A DNA stretch of 64,000 nucleotides from assembly GCA_035695045.1 (NCBI GenBank), contig DASSEX010000081.1, positions 55,007-119,006 of the forward strand, in the 5' to 3' direction. A program made the position numbers and the translations under genes. This stretch comes from DASSKP01 sp035695045 (lineage in GTDB: Bacteria > Actinomycetota > Actinomycetes > JAFAQI01). The notes under the pieces were generated by a model, which ran no database searches, was not told the origin of the DNA, and worked only from the letters and a program-made list of their open reading frames with translations. This document shows, one piece after another, positions 63,041 to 64,000 of the stretch (within the stretch, counting starts at the first letter, position 1; each line of letters begins with the position of its first letter).

Positions 63041-64000
63041 TCAGCCGAGCTCACCACGGCGCCGGCGCGACGCGAGCATCAGCCCGCCACCGACGGTCAT
63101 GGCCAGCGCGGCCGTGCCCAGCATGAGCCCGATCCCCTCCGCACCGGTGAAGGGCAGTGCGCCGGGGGTCCGGGTGACCTTCTCCCCGAGGACGTTGGTC
63201 GTGGACGGCGTACCCGGTGTGTTCGGGGTCCGCGACTGGTGCTCACCCAGGACCGTCGAGCAGAAGCCGTTGGCCTCCGTCGGGACACAGGACGGCGGCG
63301 TGCAGTCGGTGGCCCCGGCCGGGCAGCCGGTGTCGCCGCTGCAGTCCGCGGCGTCCGGGTTGGTCGAGCAGTCCGTGCCGCCACCACTGCAGTCGGGCGC
63401 GGACGGGTTGCTGGTGCAGTCCGTGCCGCCACCGCTGCACTCCGGCGCGGACGGGTTGCTGGTGCAGTCCGTCCCACCACCGCTGCACTCCGGCGCGGTC
63501 GGGTTCGTCGAGCAGTCCGTCCCACCACCGCTGCACTCCGGCGCGGTCGGGTTCGTCGAGCAGTCGGTCCCACCACCGCTGCACCCCGGCGCGGTCGGGT
63601 TGGTGGTGCAGTCCGTGGTCCCGCCGCTGGTCGTGCAACCGGTGTGCGCCGGGTTGGTCTTCCCGATGCCGTTGTTGTGGTCGCACTCGTAGCCGTTGTT
63701 CGGGAACGTGCCGTAGGGGTCCGTCTTCTCCTGGCCGGGCGGGTTCTTGTTGTCCGCCTTGCCGACACAACCCGCGCACGGCTTGCCGGTGGCCTTGCCG
63801 CCGCCGTTGCCGTTCATCGACGGGCTGCCGTCACGCGTGGAGCAGTAGGTCGCTCCGGTGCACTGTCCGTTGGCGCCGCCCGAGTTCTGGTCGGCGTTCG
63901 AGACCGGCTGCGGCTGGCTGGGGTCGCCGGACGTACCGGCGTTGCCCGCGCTGTGGTCGGACGAGCTGGTGGAGGAGCTGGTCGTCGCCCTGCTGCTGGT
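63041..64000 (-). CDS. LPXTG-anchored, Cys-rich repeat surface protein (5'-truncated)
   Basis: The frame is open to the right edge, so the N-terminus is outside; at least 319 residues are visible. From the N side: a Ser/Thr-rich stretch; an Asn/Gly-rich region with ADNKNPPGQ and GYECDHNNGIGK-NPAHTGC, a motif recurring in actinobacterial wall proteins; six 16-residue Cys repeats; then LPFTG, a hydrophobic span and RRRRGELG. The sortase signal is standard. Paired cysteines suggest a disulphide-stiffened stalk. The ligand is unknown. Confidence 0.85.
   Translation of the reverse strand, partial: TSSRATTSSSTSSSDHSAGNAGTSGDPSQPQPVSNADQNSGGANGQCTGATYCSTRDGSPSMNGNGGGKATGKPCAGCVGKADNKNPPGQEKTDPYGTFPNNGYECDHNNGIGKTNPAHTGCTTSGGTTDCTTNPTAPGCSGGGTDCSTNPTAPECSGGGTDCSTNPTAPECSGGGTDCTSNPSAPECSGGGTDCTSNPSAPDCSGGGTDCSTNPDAADCSGDTGCPAGATDCTPPSCVPTEANGFCSTVLGEHQSRTPNTPGTPSTTNVLGEKVTRTPGALPFTGAEGIGLMLGTAALAMTVGGGLMLASRRRRGELG
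63338..63625 (-). repeat. Six 48-bp tandem repeats (16-residue Cys repeat)
   Basis: Six units encode GGGTDC(S/T)(S/T)NP(S/T/D)AP(E/D/G)CS-type repeats with two cysteines each. Neighbouring units are near-identical at DNA level, especially the third and fourth and the second and third pairs, implying recent duplication. Copy number may vary among strains. Confidence 0.88.

Overview
The window is a dense, very GC-rich stretch from an actinobacterium. Evidence for this: many GTG starts, GTGA/ATGA stop-start overlaps, actinobacterial families (DUF3017, DUF6350/PerM, DUF5319, GuaB3, a BldM-like regulator), and two blocks of gene order remembered from Mycobacterium and Streptomyces. One block is folD-purH-purN with perM and sucCD nearby. 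The other is choD-like, guaB3, guaB, groEL1/groES, tsaD/rimI/tsaB, alr, nnr, acpS, glmS, glmM, rpsI, rplM. The features would fit a Frankineae-like lineage, but nothing here fixes a genus. No tRNA, rRNA, CRISPR array, insertion sequence or prophage gene was seen. No stretch over 300 bases lacks a gene, so this is chromosomal core sequence rather than an island.

Layout. 1-5.8 kb: envelope genes (D,D-carboxypeptidase), a cold-shock protein, a BrkB-type membrane protein, a 2'-5' RNA ligase-like protein, trpS and a CBS-domain membrane protein. 5.9-18 kb: central metabolism on the minus strand (mdh, icd, folD, purH, purN, perM-like, sucD, sucC, a lone B12-binding domain), interrupted by plus-strand FHA, DUF2752, RDD and DUF4190 genes. 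18-29.7 kb: a fused carboxyltransferase-like protein, lipase, M23 peptidase, PAP2 phosphatase (its tail overlaps pcrA), PIG-L deacetylase, a MarR/YceI divergent pair, purU, a CoA-binding protein, a methyltransferase and an ACT protein. 29.7-41 kb: guanine nucleotide synthesis (guaA, guaB3, guaB) flanking a diguanylate cyclase coupled to an unusual membrane regulator, a GMC oxidoreductase and an Asp-box secreted protein. 41-47 kb: a BldM-like response regulator with a degenerate kinase, a TPR-like protein, a CAP-domain surface protein, and groES-groEL under a CIRCE operator. 47-63 kb: a long minus-strand run from rplM-rpsI through amino-sugar (glmM, glmS), cofactor (acpS, nnr), cell-wall (alr) and t6A tRNA genes (tsaE, tsaB, tsaD), with lipid-type enzymes and a heme-copper-oxidase-like membrane protein inserted. 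The right edge holds a truncated, Cys-rich, repeat-bearing LPXTG protein.

Most unusual. The membrane regulator at 32278-33267 appears to combine a sigma region-4-like helix-turn-helix, an anti-sigma-type HxxxCxxC zinc motif, a membrane span and a Pro/Thr/Ser-rich tail. It is translationally coupled to a GGDEF enzyme with an intact catalytic motif and inhibitory site. A perfect 13-bp element in front of that cyclase recurs in the same orientation in front of the CAP-domain surface protein. The BldM-like regulator overlaps a kinase-like gene whose phosphoacceptor region is intact but whose ATP-binding boxes are eroded.
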